Numbered from the stretch's first letter, positions 1-6,870 are shown. The stretch is DNA of 15,375 bases from an uncultured Clostridia bacterium (GCA_947589335.1 CANPZH010000019.1:1-15375), one strand, 5' to 3'. The notes: a model not told the origin generated them from the letters alone. Numbers and translations are program-made.

Positions 1-73
1 GCGCCTGAAGAGATTCGAACTCCTGACACACGGCTTAGAAGGCCGTTGCTCTATCCACCTGAGCTACAGGCGC
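1..73 (-). tRNA. tRNA-Arg (anticodon TCT), missing its last base(s) at the window edge
   Basis: On the minus strand the acceptor arms GCGCCTG (67-73) and CAGGCGC (1-7) pair over 7 bp. The anticodon stem ACGGC/GCCGT encloses the loop CTTCTAA, so the anticodon is TCT, reading AGA arginine codons. The T loop GTTCGAATC and the D-arm sequence TAGCTCAG are standard. The discriminator base and any encoded CCA lie beyond base 1. It follows tRNA-Gly on the same strand after a 33-base gap and is probably co-transcribed with it. Confidence 0.95.
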
Positions 74-106
74 ATACCTCTGCCTTACACTGACTTGACT
101 GCAAAA

Positions 107-180
<74 letters not shown>

Positions 181-198
181 AACAATCAACGCTCGATT

Positions 199-227
199 AT
201 TCTATCAAAGTTTTGCCTTCTTGTCAA
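199..227 (-). promoter_or_regulatory. Sigma-A promoter for the tRNA-Gly/tRNA-Arg pair
   Basis: On the minus strand TTGACA (222-227) and TAGAAT (199-204) are separated by exactly 17 bases. The -35 is a perfect consensus match and the -10 matches 5 of 6. The start point would fall about 10 bases before the tRNA-Gly 5' end. Confidence 0.8.
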
Positions 228-303
228 TTATTTTTCGTCGGTTTTTCAAAAAAAGAAAAAGAATTTCCATGGCGATTTTCCCGAAGGAGACAAGCCTTGG
301 GAG

Positions 304-332
304 TTGACAACCGCCTCGGAATGTGATACTAT
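304..332 (+). promoter_or_regulatory. Promoter for the HAD phosphatase gene, extended -10
   Basis: A perfect TTGACA (304-309) is followed after 17 bases by TACTAT (327-332), with the extended -10 dinucleotide TG at 324-325. The weak -10 hexamer (4 of 6) is compensated by the TGn element. It diverges from the tRNA promoter about 80 bases away. Confidence 0.72.
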
Positions 333-369
333 TATCACGAACAAAAACAGAGCACGAAAACAGGAAATT

Positions 370-1191
370 ATGAAGACATTATTCGTGACCGACCTGGACG
401 GAACGCTGCTGACAAAGGAGGAGAGAGTCTCCGCCTACAGTTGTGAACGGATCAACCGCCTGATCGATGCCGGATTGCTCTTTACGTTTGCCACCGCGCG
501 CTCCGCGACGAGCGCGGAACACGCAGTCCGGGGGCTGGATCTCCGCATCCCCGCCATCCTATACAACGGCGGACTCATCTACGATTACCGCACGGGCACG
601 ACGCTCCGCGCGACGCTCTTCCCGGAGGACGAGAAAGGCTACGTCCTCGGCGTTCTGCGCAGTTTCGGGATCTGTCCCTTCGTCTACGGCGCGCAGCGGG
701 AGGCGGAGCGGGTGAAGTGGGTCGTCGAGAACGAGACGGAGGGCATGCGGCGCTATCTCTACCGCCGCCGTGGCGACAAGCGCCTCTTCCCCGTCCATTC
801 GGACGGAGATCTGCTCGGCGATTACATCTTCTACTTCTTCTGCATCGGGCCGCGGGAGCAGCTCGAGAGGGCGTGGAACGTCCTCAAATACGATCCCCGC
901 TTTATCTGCATCTTCCACCAGGAGGTGTATCAGAACGACTTCTGGATGGAGATCTCCCCGCGCGAGGCGACCAAGGCAAACGCGGTCACCTTCCTGAAGG
1001 GGGAGCTCGGCTGCGGGCGGGCGGTCTGTTTCGGGGACACCTCCAACGACTCGGATATGTTCGACGTCTGCGACGAAAAGTACGCGGTGATGAACGCCGA
1101 CGCCTGGCTCAAGGAGAAGGCGACGGGCGTCATCGGCTACTGCGAAGAGGACGGCGTCGCCAAGTGGCTGGAGGCGAACGGCGGTCTATAA
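370..1191 (+). CDS. Cof-type HAD-superfamily (IIB) sugar-phosphate-like phosphatase
   Basis: A 273-aa cytosolic hydrolase of the haloacid dehalogenase superfamily, Cof/YbiV-like IIB group, which removes phosphate from small phosphorylated metabolites. Motif I is DLDGT with nucleophile Asp8 and acid/base Asp10. The motif III lysine is probably Lys202 (TKAN). Motif IV is GDTSND at 222-227, which binds magnesium. The C2-type cap lies between about residues 85 and 190. The length matches the family (260-290 aa). The reading frame runs open upstream through the tRNA-Gly region. I chose the ATG at 370 because it follows a purine-rich AGGA at 362-365, lies about 35 bases after a good promoter and starts directly before the beta strand carrying motif I. 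Its stop overlaps the convergent DUF1294 gene by 6 bases. The substrate cannot be read from sequence. Confidence 0.9.
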   Translation: MKTLFVTDLDGTLLTKEERVSAYSCERINRLIDAGLLFTFATARSATSAEHAVRGLDLRIPAILYNGGLIYDYRTGTTLRATLFPEDEKGYVLGVLRSFGICPFVYGAQREAERVKWVVENETEGMRRYLYRRRGDKRLFPVHSDGDLLGDYIFYFFCIGPREQLERAWNVLKYDPRFICIFHQEVYQNDFWMEISPREATKANAVTFLKGELGCGRAVCFGDTSNDSDMFDVCDEKYAVMNADAWLKEKATGVIGYCEEDGVAKWLEANGGL

Positions 1192-1479
1192 GAAGAGATA
1201 GACGGAGCGGTATCCGAGATAGAAGCAATAGATATTGAGCACGGCGAGCACGGGCATTGCGATCATCAGAAGCAGATTTCCGAGGCGGAACCTCATCGCG
1301 AACATGGCGGCATAGACCGCCGTTGCGCCGCCGAGGATGGCGGCGAGGAAGAGTTTGCCGTCCTGCCCGCCCGCGTCGCCTCCCGCCTCGAACTCATCCC
1401 GTTGGGAGCGGACCAGGCGGAAGGAATAGAAGTTGACCGCGAGGATATAGACGGTCAAAAGCACGTAAAGAAGCGTCAT
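1186..1479 (-). CDS. DUF1294-family small membrane protein
   Basis: A 97-aa protein with a hydrophobic N-terminal segment (about residues 2-22), a charged hydrophilic stretch (RSQRDEFEAGGDAGGQDGK, about 25-43), then a glycine-rich LAAILGGATAVYAAMFAMRFR segment and a second long hydrophobic segment to the C terminus. Order and spacing match the DUF1294 pattern (hydrophobic helix, basic loop, LGG-type helix, final helix), though the basic loop is unusually acidic. The family has no established function. The ATG at 1479 has no clear Shine-Dalgarno site. It is divergent from purH (50-base gap) and convergent with the HAD gene, the two stop codons overlapping by 6 bases with no terminator visible between them. 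Confidence 0.7.
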   Translation of the reverse strand: MTLLYVLLTVYILAVNFYSFRLVRSQRDEFEAGGDAGGQDGKLFLAAILGGATAVYAAMFAMRFRLGNLLLMIAMPVLAVLNIYCFYLGYRSVYLFL

Positions 1480-1529
1480 ACCGGGATCAGTATGTGCGCT
1501 TTTTGAAAAAAAGACAGAGAGGGTGTACG

Positions 1530-3062
1530 ATGGCGGACAAAAAACGGGCGTTTATCAGCGTCTACAACAAGGAAAAGATCGTCGAGTTCTGCCGTTATCT
1601 CGTGGAGTACGGCTATGAACTGACCGCGACCGAGGGCACATGCAACGCGCTGAGAGAGGGGGGGATCGAAGCCGCCCTCGTCGACGAACCGAAGGGCTGG
1701 GCTCCCGAGCCGTACGGCGGCAAAGTCCGCGCGCTGCATCCCGGGATCTATATGGGGATCCTCGCCAACCGTCTCACGGAGAAAGAGCGGGCGGGGCTGG
1801 AGGACGGAAACGTCCGTCCGATCGAACTCGCCGTGCTCAACTTTTACCCCTTCAAGGAGGACATCGAGGCGGGGCTTCCCTTCGAGGAGGCTGCCGCGCA
1901 CATCGACGCGGGCGGGGTCGCCCTGCTTGACGCGGCGGCGAAGAACTTCATGACGACCTCCGTCGTCTGCGATCCCGACGACTACGATCGCTTCCTCTGC
2001 GACCTCGCGGCGGGCGCGATCTCCGAAGAGGAGCGCAGATACTTCATGTATAAGGCGTTCTCCTACTCCGCTTCCTACAGCGCGCTCGTGGCGCAGTATC
2101 TCTCCCACACGCTGAAGATCCCCTTCCCGAAGTCGCTGACGTTGACCTACGAGAAGGCGCAGGATATGCGCTACGGGGAGAATCCCCATCAGCGGGCGGC
2201 GGTGTACCGCGAGCCCCTGCTCAAAGAGGGCTCCCTCGCGCGGGCGAAGCAGCTCGCGGGCGGGGTGATGACCTTCAACAACATCAACGACGCCAACAGC
2301 GCGCTCGAGCTCGTAAAGGAGTTCGACGAGCCGGCGGTCGTCATCAGCAAGCACCGCGTGCCCTGCAGCGCGGCGGTGGGGGAGAGCGTGTACGACGCCT
2401 TCCTCCGCGCCCGCGACGCCGATCCGATCGGGGGAGACAACGGGATCATCGCGGTCAACGGGATCGTCGACGCCCGCCTCGCGGCGGAGCTGCGCACCGT
2501 GGCGGCGGAGGTGATCCTCGCGGTCGGGTTCACGCCCGAGGCGATGACCGAGCTCCGCTTCGAGGAAAAGCTGATCCTCCTCGAGATGCCCGGGATCCGC
2601 AGCAAGGTCCAGTTCTCCGCCTTCGATCTGAGCAAGATCTACGGCGGACTGCTCGTCCAGACCTACGATACCTCGACGGGCGCGCAGGCATATTGCATCA
2701 CCAAGCGCAAGCCGACGGAGCGGGAGATTCGCGCGCTCAAGCTCAACTATAAAGTCGTCAAACACGCGCGCTCGAGCGCCGTCGTGCTCGGCACCGAGAA
2801 CGAGACGGTCGGCATCGGGACGGGACAGCCGAGCCGCATGCTCGCCCTCCGCTCCGCGCTCGCGATCGCGGGAGACCGCGCCGCCCGTTGCGTGCTCGCG
2901 TCCGAATCCGACCTCGCGTCGGCGGAATGCGTCGAACTGTGCCACAAGGCGGGGATCAGGGCGATCATCCAGACGGGCAACTGTCCGGAGGAGATCGTCG
3001 CCCTGTGCGACCGCTATAAGATCGCCGTTCTCTGCACCGGAGAGCGCCATTTCAAAAATTAG
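1530..3062 (+). CDS. purH: Bifunctional AICAR transformylase/IMP cyclohydrolase, divergent PurH
   Basis: 510 aa, close to the usual 510-530. PurH catalyses the last two steps of de novo IMP synthesis: formylation of AICAR with 10-formyl-THF, then ring closure. The N-terminal MGS-like cyclohydrolase domain (about 1-200) keeps Tyr106 (NFYPF), Asp126 (IDAGG) and Lys138 (AAKN). The transformylase domain has MRYGENPHQ, FNNINDANSALELVKEFDEP, the Lys274-His275 pair, VGIGTGQPSR and the C-terminal RHF (506-508). Several normally conserved motifs are altered. KHTNPCG reads KHRVPCS, GRVKTLHP reads GKVRALHP (65-71), STGGT reads TATEGT, SAFGG reads GGDNG, and the SNA asparagine is Ser416. The ATG at 1530 is preferred over the in-frame ATG at 1494 because AGAGAGGG precedes it and the protein then begins like other PurH proteins. 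sdaA follows after 10 bases. Family assignment is secure; full activity is less so. Confidence 0.88.
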   Translation: MADKKRAFISVYNKEKIVEFCRYLVEYGYELTATEGTCNALREGGIEAALVDEPKGWAPEPYGGKVRALHPGIYMGILANRLTEKERAGLEDGNVRPIELAVLNFYPFKEDIEAGLPFEEAAAHIDAGGVALLDAAAKNFMTTSVVCDPDDYDRFLCDLAAGAISEEERRYFMYKAFSYSASYSALVAQYLSHTLKIPFPKSLTLTYEKAQDMRYGENPHQRAAVYREPLLKEGSLARAKQLAGGVMTFNNINDANSALELVKEFDEPAVVISKHRVPCSAAVGESVYDAFLRARDADPIGGDNGIIAVNGIVDARLAAELRTVAAEVILAVGFTPEAMTELRFEEKLILLEMPGIRSKVQFSAFDLSKIYGGLLVQTYDTSTGAQAYCITKRKPTEREIRALKLNYKVVKHARSSAVVLGTENETVGIGTGQPSRMLALRSALAIAGDRAARCVLASESDLASAECVELCHKAGIRAIIQTGNCPEEIVALCDRYKIAVLCTGERHFKN

Positions 3063-3072
3063 GAGGGGAAAT

Positions 3073-4278
3073 ATGGAGTCTTTGAAGGAACTTTACAAGA
3101 TCGGGAAGGGACCTTCCAGTTCGCACACGATGGGGCCGGAGCGCGCCGCGCGCGACTTTTCCCGCCTCTATCCCCGCGCCGCCCGCTTCAAGGTGACGCT
3201 GTACGGCTCTCTTGCCTACACCGGGAGGGGACATCTGACCGACAAGGTCATTCTCGCCACGCTTGCGCCGAAGCCCTGCGGGATCGTGTTCGACACCGAA
3301 AAGCAGGATCTGCCCCATCCCAACATGATGAAGTTCGAGGGATTCGACGAGCACGGGCTCAGGCTCGGGAAGAAGAAGTACTACTCGATCGGCGGCGGCA
3401 ACATCCGCGCCGAGGACGAGCCCGAGACGAGGCCCGAGGACGTGTACCCCTTCGCGAATTTCGAAGAGATCCTGCGCTATGCCAAGGAGAAGAACTGCAC
3501 CCTCGACCGGATCGTATATGACTTCGAGGGGGAGGAGATCAAGGATTTCCTGCTCTACGTCTGGCACACGATGCAGTCGGCGATCTGGCGGGGGATCGAC
3601 ACTGAGGGACTTCTGCCGGGAGAGCTGAAGGTCGTCCGCAAGGCGAAGACGCTCTTCGAGACCGTCCCCGAACACGAGGAGCCGGAGGCGCTCGAAAAGA
3701 GGCACCTCTGCGCGTTTGCGTTCGCCACCAGCGAGGAGAACGCGAGCGGGGGAACGATCGTCACCGCCCCGACCTGCGGGGCGAGCGGGGTTCTGCCCGC
3801 GGCGCTCTTCTATCTGAGCCGCAAACACGGGTTCTCGGAGGAGAAAGTGGTCGCTGCGCTCGCCGTTGCGGGGCTGATCGGCATCACCGTCAAACAGAAT
3901 GCCTCCGTGAGCGGCGCGGAAGCGGGCTGCCAGGCGGAGATCGGAACGGCGACCGCGATGGCGGCAGGGGCGGTATGCAGGCTCTTCGACGCCTCTGCGG
4001 ATGAGATCGAGTACGCCGCGGAGATCGCGCTCGAGCACCAGCTCGGGCTGACCTGCGATCCCATCGGCGGATATGTGCAGATCCCCTGCATCGAACGGAA
4101 CGCGATCGCGAGCCAGCGTGCGCTCTCCGCCGCCGCCCTCGCCCGCATCCTGAAGGGGACGAGGAAGATCTCCTTCGACCTCATCGTCAAGACGATGTAC
4201 GAGACGGGTAAGGACCTCAACGCCCGCTACCGCGAGACGAGCGAGGGAGGCCTCGCCGCCTATTACAAAGTCAGCTGA
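3073..4278 (+). CDS. sdaA: L-serine dehydratase (iron-sulfur dependent), single chain
   Basis: 401 aa. Deaminates L-serine to pyruvate and ammonia in the cytosol using a [4Fe-4S] cluster, not PLP. The N-terminal beta-type domain starts with the substrate-loop motif GPSSSHTMGP (13-22), followed by LYGSLAYTGRGHLTD and YYSIGGGNI. The C-terminal alpha-type domain has TAPTCGASG (Cys235 within it), SVSGAEAGCQAEIG (Cys286), LTCDPIGG (Cys328) and PCIERNA (Cys339). The last three cysteines are the known cluster ligands. Many Clostridia use separate alpha and beta subunits; here both are in one chain, about 50 aa shorter than the E. coli enzyme. A strong AGGAGGGG sits just before the ATG. It lies 10 bases after purH, so the two are probably co-transcribed, ending at the terminator beginning at 4291. 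Confidence 0.95.
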   Translation: MESLKELYKIGKGPSSSHTMGPERAARDFSRLYPRAARFKVTLYGSLAYTGRGHLTDKVILATLAPKPCGIVFDTEKQDLPHPNMMKFEGFDEHGLRLGKKKYYSIGGGNIRAEDEPETRPEDVYPFANFEEILRYAKEKNCTLDRIVYDFEGEEIKDFLLYVWHTMQSAIWRGIDTEGLLPGELKVVRKAKTLFETVPEHEEPEALEKRHLCAFAFATSEENASGGTIVTAPTCGASGVLPAALFYLSRKHGFSEEKVVAALAVAGLIGITVKQNASVSGAEAGCQAEIGTATAMAAGAVCRLFDASADEIEYAAEIALEHQLGLTCDPIGGYVQIPCIERNAIASQRALSAAALARILKGTRKISFDLIVKTMYETGKDLNARYRETSEGGLAAYYKVS

Positions 4279-4280
4279 GC

Positions 4281-4326
4281 AAAAAAACGAGCGCCCTGCC
4301 CGGGGACCCCCGGGCAGGGCGCTTTT
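4281..4326. terminator. Bidirectional intrinsic terminator
   Basis: A 14-15 bp GC-rich stem (left arm 4291-4304, right arm 4309-4322) with a tight loop is followed on the plus strand by TTTT (4323-4326) and preceded by seven A residues (4281-4287), which become a T run on the minus strand. It can end sdaA from the left and the TSCPD gene from the right. A small extra hairpin, GACCG/CGGTC at 4327-4341, abuts the TSCPD stop. Confidence 0.9.
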
Positions 4327-4339
4327 GACCGTCTTGCGG

Positions 4340-4591
4340 TCATTCTTCGGATTTGAGCTGTTCCTCCAGCGCCTGTGCGAGCTGGTCCGGACAGGAGGTG
4401 TTCTGGCGGCAGCGGATCCCGCGGAGCAGGGAGATGACCTCCTCGGCGCTTCTGCCCTCGACGAGTTTGCTGATCCCCTGCAGATTGCCGCTGCAGCCCC
4501 CGATAAATTTGACGTTGTGGATGCGGTTCTGTTCGTCGAGATCGAAGACGATCTGCTTGGAACAGGTGCCTTTTGTGGAATATGTGATCAT
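4340..4591 (-). CDS. TSCPD-domain mini-protein (TIGR03905-like)
   Basis: 83 aa. It carries the signature TSCPD (65-69) that names the domain, which also occurs at the C terminus of adenosylcobalamin-dependent ribonucleotide reductases. Stand-alone versions of about 80 aa are common in Clostridia and their role is not established. The motifs FIGGCSGNLQGI (29-40), a helix AEEVISLL and IRCRQNTSCPD are in the expected order. Four cysteines (10, 33, 61, 67) fit a metal- or redox-active site, which is my inference. The ATG at 4591 has GAGG 7 bases upstream. It is the last gene of a minus-strand run, 10 bases after the DUF4364 gene, and ends at the bidirectional terminator. Confidence 0.88.
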   Translation of the reverse strand: MITYSTKGTCSKQIVFDLDEQNRIHNVKFIGGCSGNLQGISKLVEGRSAEEVISLLRGIRCRQNTSCPDQLAQALEEQLKSEE

Positions 4592-4601
4592 GATAACCTC
4601 A

Positions 4602-5126
4602 CTAATCTACGAGCGTTTCATACACGACGGAATAGAGCTCGGACGCCTTGTCCTCCCATTTCTTGTAGATGTTGTTCGCCGTCTTCTTGTCGGGGACGAC
4701 GAATTTCAGCTCGAGCATGGGCTGGACGGGGGCGAGGATCTTCAGAAAGACGGTATAGGTGCCGTCTTTGTTCTGGTAGTAATCCGCCTTGCATTCCTGC
4801 TTGTTGCGAAACTTCGCGCTGTTGTTCTTGATGAAGCGGGAGATCTCCTCCCGTTCGCTCCTCGGAATGGTGATGTAGAAATTCGCGAGCGTTTCCCGTC
4901 CCTCCGGCGTGATGGTGTAGAGGGGATCGTCCGCGCTCGGGATCTCGCAGATAAAGCCGTCCGACAGGAGCTTATGGATGAGCACCATGCAGTCCATATA
5001 ATTGATCCAGTCATTCGAAGAGGTGCACATATCGATCAGCGTGCGCTCGGAGAGCGGGCACTCCATCTTATCGAACACAAACAGGAGTATTAACTTGTTG
5101 ATCGAAGTCTCACCCTTGACCTGCAT
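4602..5126 (-). CDS. DUF4364 family protein
   Basis: 174 aa. The N-terminal half (about 1-90) reads like a winged-helix fold: INKLILLFVFDKMECPLSERTLIDMC, then NDWINYMDCMVLIHKLLSDGFI, then a wing-like DPLYTITPEGRETLANF. The second half has FRNKQECKADYYQNKDGTYTVFLKI, a beta-rich segment. This matches the DUF4364 proteins of Clostridia as I recall them. These are presumed DNA-binding regulators; no target is known. The frame extends to a TTG at 5162, but the ATG at 5126 has AAAGGA at a good distance and gives the family's normal length. TSCPD follows after 10 bases. The HPr-like gene lies upstream on the same strand, with a hairpin between. Confidence 0.8.
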   Translation of the reverse strand: MQVKGETSINKLILLFVFDKMECPLSERTLIDMCTSSNDWINYMDCMVLIHKLLSDGFICEIPSADDPLYTITPEGRETLANFYITIPRSEREEISRFIKNNSAKFRNKQECKADYYQNKDGTYTVFLKILAPVQPMLELKFVVPDKKTANNIYKKWEDKASELYSVVYETLVD

Positions 5127-5165
5127 GGCGTATCCTTTGTCTAAATACCGATAGAGACGCAAATT

Positions 5166-5189
5166 GCCGCTTAAACACTGTTAAGCGGC
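5166..5189. other. 9-bp hairpin between the HPr-like and DUF4364 genes
   Basis: GCCGCTTAA (5166-5174) and TTAAGCGGC (5181-5189) form a perfect 9-bp stem with a 6-base loop. On the minus strand it is followed only by AATTTG, so it is at best a weak or partial terminator after the HPr-like gene. It may instead set the relative dosage of the downstream DUF4364-TSCPD pair. No separate DUF4364 promoter was recognised. Confidence 0.5.
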
Positions 5190-5217
5190 TCTTGCTTGTA
5201 AGGTGTTTCGGGAACCT

Positions 5218-5445
5218 TTATGCTGCAAACTTTGCGAGCTTTGCAAGAAGATCCGCGCAGTCGTCGCTGTAAATCTCCACCGTGACGGGCTTACTCAGAT
5301 CGAGGCTGAAGATGCCGAGGATGGACTTTGCGTCGACAACGTATTTGCCGCTCTTGAGGACGATCTCATATGCGCATTCCTGCGTGATCGTGACAAACTC
5401 CTTGACGTTCTGCGCCACTTCGAGAGAAATATTGATGGATTTCAT
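5218..5445 (-). CDS. HPr-like (Crh-like) regulatory protein lacking the active-site histidine
   Basis: 75 aa, against about 88 for HPr. The second half, GKYVVDAKSILGIFSLDLSKPVTVEI, matches the HPr fold including the regulatory serine region: Ser41 corresponds to Ser46 of B. subtilis HPr, the HPr kinase target. The usual phospho-histidine region (GxHARPA) is replaced by EVAQNVKEFV, with no histidine anywhere in the protein. It therefore cannot carry phosphate from enzyme I to PTS sugars in the standard way. By analogy with Bacillus Crh, it could act as a CcpA co-effector or metabolic signal if Ser41 is phosphorylated; that is inference. The ATG at 5445 is preceded by a strong GGAGGAA, and a sigma-A promoter lies just upstream. 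DUF4364 and TSCPD follow. Confidence 0.86.
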   Translation of the reverse strand: MKSINISLEVAQNVKEFVTITQECAYEIVLKSGKYVVDAKSILGIFSLDLSKPVTVEIYSDDCADLLAKLAKFAA

Positions 5446-5479
5446 AGCCGTGGTTCCTCCATATCAATGAATTTTCTCT

Positions 5480-5508
5480 ATTATAACGAAAAATTCGGAT
5501 AAAATCAA
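5480..5508 (-). promoter_or_regulatory. Sigma-A promoter for the HPr-like/DUF4364/TSCPD run
   Basis: On the minus strand TTGATT (5503-5508) and a perfect TATAAT (5480-5485) are separated by 17 bases. The leader to the ATG at 5445 would be about 30 nt and carries the GGAGGAA ribosome site. Confidence 0.85.
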
Positions 5509-5527
5509 GATATTTTCGAAAATTTCT

Positions 5528-5556
5528 TTGGCGATTTTTGCTTTTTGTGCTATAAT
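5528..5556 (+). promoter_or_regulatory. Sigma-A promoter for the 237-aa protein/Nudix operon
   Basis: TTGGCG (5528-5533), a 17-base spacer, then perfect TATAAT (5551-5556) with extended -10 TG at 5548-5549. It is back to back with the HPr-like promoter; the two -35 boxes are about 20 bases apart. Confidence 0.82.
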
Positions 5557-5609
5557 GGCAAGTGAAGCGATAAAAGCTGTAAAATATGCCGACACCGGAG
5601 GATTCGGAG

Positions 5610-6323
5610 ATGGAAGAGAGCGCAAAAATGCAGAGGTTCTTTACCGCATGCGACGAGCTGATCACGGGGAAATTCATTCTGGCAGACACCAAGATCGGAG
5701 AGCTGCTCCGCTCTGTGGCGACGAGCGAAGACCTGACGCGCCTGTTCGCCGCAGTCACGGAGGGATTCGACTATCCCGCCGCGAAGCAGACCTATCTCAA
5801 GGCGCCCGACAGCACCAAGCGGACGCGCGGGGAGGCGTATCTGCCCTCGGATAAGAGGGAGCTCCTCGCTTTCGTCTTCTGCCTGCTCGTGGAATTCGAC
5901 AGCGGCGCCGTGAAGCTCAACGATTTCCTCCTGCGCTATTTCTATGAAGACGGCAGCTACACCGCAAGTTACGCCCTCTTCGTCACCCGTGTGATCCGTC
6001 CCTTCCGCGACATCGTGCGCGATTGCTTCCCGGGCTCCGGGCGGACGGGGGACGTCTCCGCACGGCGCAAACACGCCGAAAACCTTCTCGAACTTCTCGC
6101 CGAAAAGATCACCGTGGAGCGGACGCGCGTCGCCGCTCTGCCCCTCGGCAAGGAGAACGCCGTCGCGGGAGAGATGATCCTCGCAGAGCTCTATGCCGCG
6201 GTCGGGCGCGCGGACGTCTCCGAGATCAAGGCGCTCCTGTGCGGGTATCTCTACTTCCTGCAGGTTGTGGACGGCTCGGCGGAGAACAGCAATGAGATCT
6301 TCCTCATCGCGGGCGAACTCTGA
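5610..6323 (+). CDS. Unrecognised 237-aa soluble protein, first gene of the Nudix operon
   Basis: I do not recognise a characterised family. The protein looks cytosolic and mostly alpha-helical: no signal peptide, no membrane segment, no cysteine cluster, no nucleotide-binding loop. The N terminus reads MQRFFTACDELITGKFILADTKIGELLRSVA. A middle section (RELLAFVFCLLVEFDSGAVKLNDFLLRYF) suggests packed amphipathic helices, and the C terminus ends in LLCGYLYFLQVVDGS. The pattern recalls hypothetical proteins seen across Clostridia, but I cannot name one. I chose the ATG at 5610 over the in-frame ATG at 5586 because GGAGGA (5597-5602) is well spaced from it. The Nudix gene follows after 16 bases and a good promoter lies upstream. 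Confidence 0.8.
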   Translation: MEESAKMQRFFTACDELITGKFILADTKIGELLRSVATSEDLTRLFAAVTEGFDYPAAKQTYLKAPDSTKRTRGEAYLPSDKRELLAFVFCLLVEFDSGAVKLNDFLLRYFYEDGSYTASYALFVTRVIRPFRDIVRDCFPGSGRTGDVSARRKHAENLLELLAEKITVERTRVAALPLGKENAVAGEMILAELYAAVGRADVSEIKALLCGYLYFLQVVDGSAENSNEIFLIAGEL

Positions 6324-6339
6324 GAGGAGGGAAGCGGAA

Positions 6340-6864
6340 TTGGATCTGCAAGAAAAGACGGTCAGCCGCAACTATCTCTACCGGGGGAAGATCGTCAACC
6401 TCCGCTGCGACGACGCCCTCCTTCCCGACGGGAAACCGTGCAAGCGGGAAGTGGTGGAACATCCCGGCGGGGCGGCGGTCCTGTGCGTGCGCGGCGGGAA
6501 GGTCGCGCTCGTCAGACAGTTCCGCTATGCCTACGGGGAGGAGCTCCTCGAGATCCCCGCGGGAAAACTCTGTCCCGGGGAAGATCCGTCCGAAGCCGCC
6601 GGGCGGGAACTCGAAGAGGAGACGGGGCTCGTAGCGGAAAAGCTCGTCCCCTTGACGACGCTCTATCCCACTCCCGGATATACGAATGAGAAGATCTACC
6701 TCTTCGAGGCGGATGGGATCCGCGAGGGCAGACAGCACCTCGACGAAGATGAATTTTTAGGCGTCGTCTTCCTGCCGCTCGGGGAGGTGAAGGAGAGGAT
6801 CCTCCGCGGCGAGATCAAAGACGCAAAGACCATCGCCGCCCTGTTCTGCTATTTGAATAAGTAA
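6340..6864 (+). CDS. nudF: Nudix hydrolase, probable ADP-ribose pyrophosphatase
   Basis: 174 aa. Hydrolyses ADP-ribose (and probably related nucleoside diphosphate sugars) to AMP and a sugar phosphate. The Nudix box is complete at 75-97: Gly75, Glu81, then REL at 89-91, Glu93, Glu94 and GL at 96-97. Upstream are the ADPRase-like features REVVEHPGGAAVLCV and VRQFRYAYGEELLEIPAGKL; downstream are TPGYTNEKIYLFEA and an acidic DEDEFL. The start is taken as TTG at 6340, because GGAGGG sits 8 bases before it, the protein then has the family length, and there is no suitable ATG. The 237-aa gene ends 16 bases upstream, so the two form an operon. No clear terminator follows immediately. Confidence 0.9.
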   Translation: MDLQEKTVSRNYLYRGKIVNLRCDDALLPDGKPCKREVVEHPGGAAVLCVRGGKVALVRQFRYAYGEELLEIPAGKLCPGEDPSEAAGRELEEETGLVAEKLVPLTTLYPTPGYTNEKIYLFEADGIREGRQHLDEDEFLGVVFLPLGEVKERILRGEIKDAKTIAALFCYLNK

Positions 6865-6870
6865 AAGGTT

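Noticed and set aside
1494..1529. Upstream ATG for PurH at 1494
   Set aside because: Adds a basic 12-residue extension not typical of PurH and lacks a ribosome site, whereas 1530 has one.
1476..3050. Long minus-strand open frame opposite purH (524 codons)
   Set aside because: Low-complexity Arg/Asp/Glu/Leu-rich translation typical of the complement of a GC-rich gene; purH on the plus strand is certain.
3052..4038. Minus-strand open frame opposite sdaA
   Set aside because: Shadow of the sdaA coding frame; composition is Arg/Leu/Gly/Asp-rich with no recognisable motif.
5160..5162. TTG start for the DUF4364 protein at 5162
   Set aside because: It falls beside the 9-bp hairpin and lacks a ribosome site; the ATG at 5126 has AAAGGA and gives the usual length.
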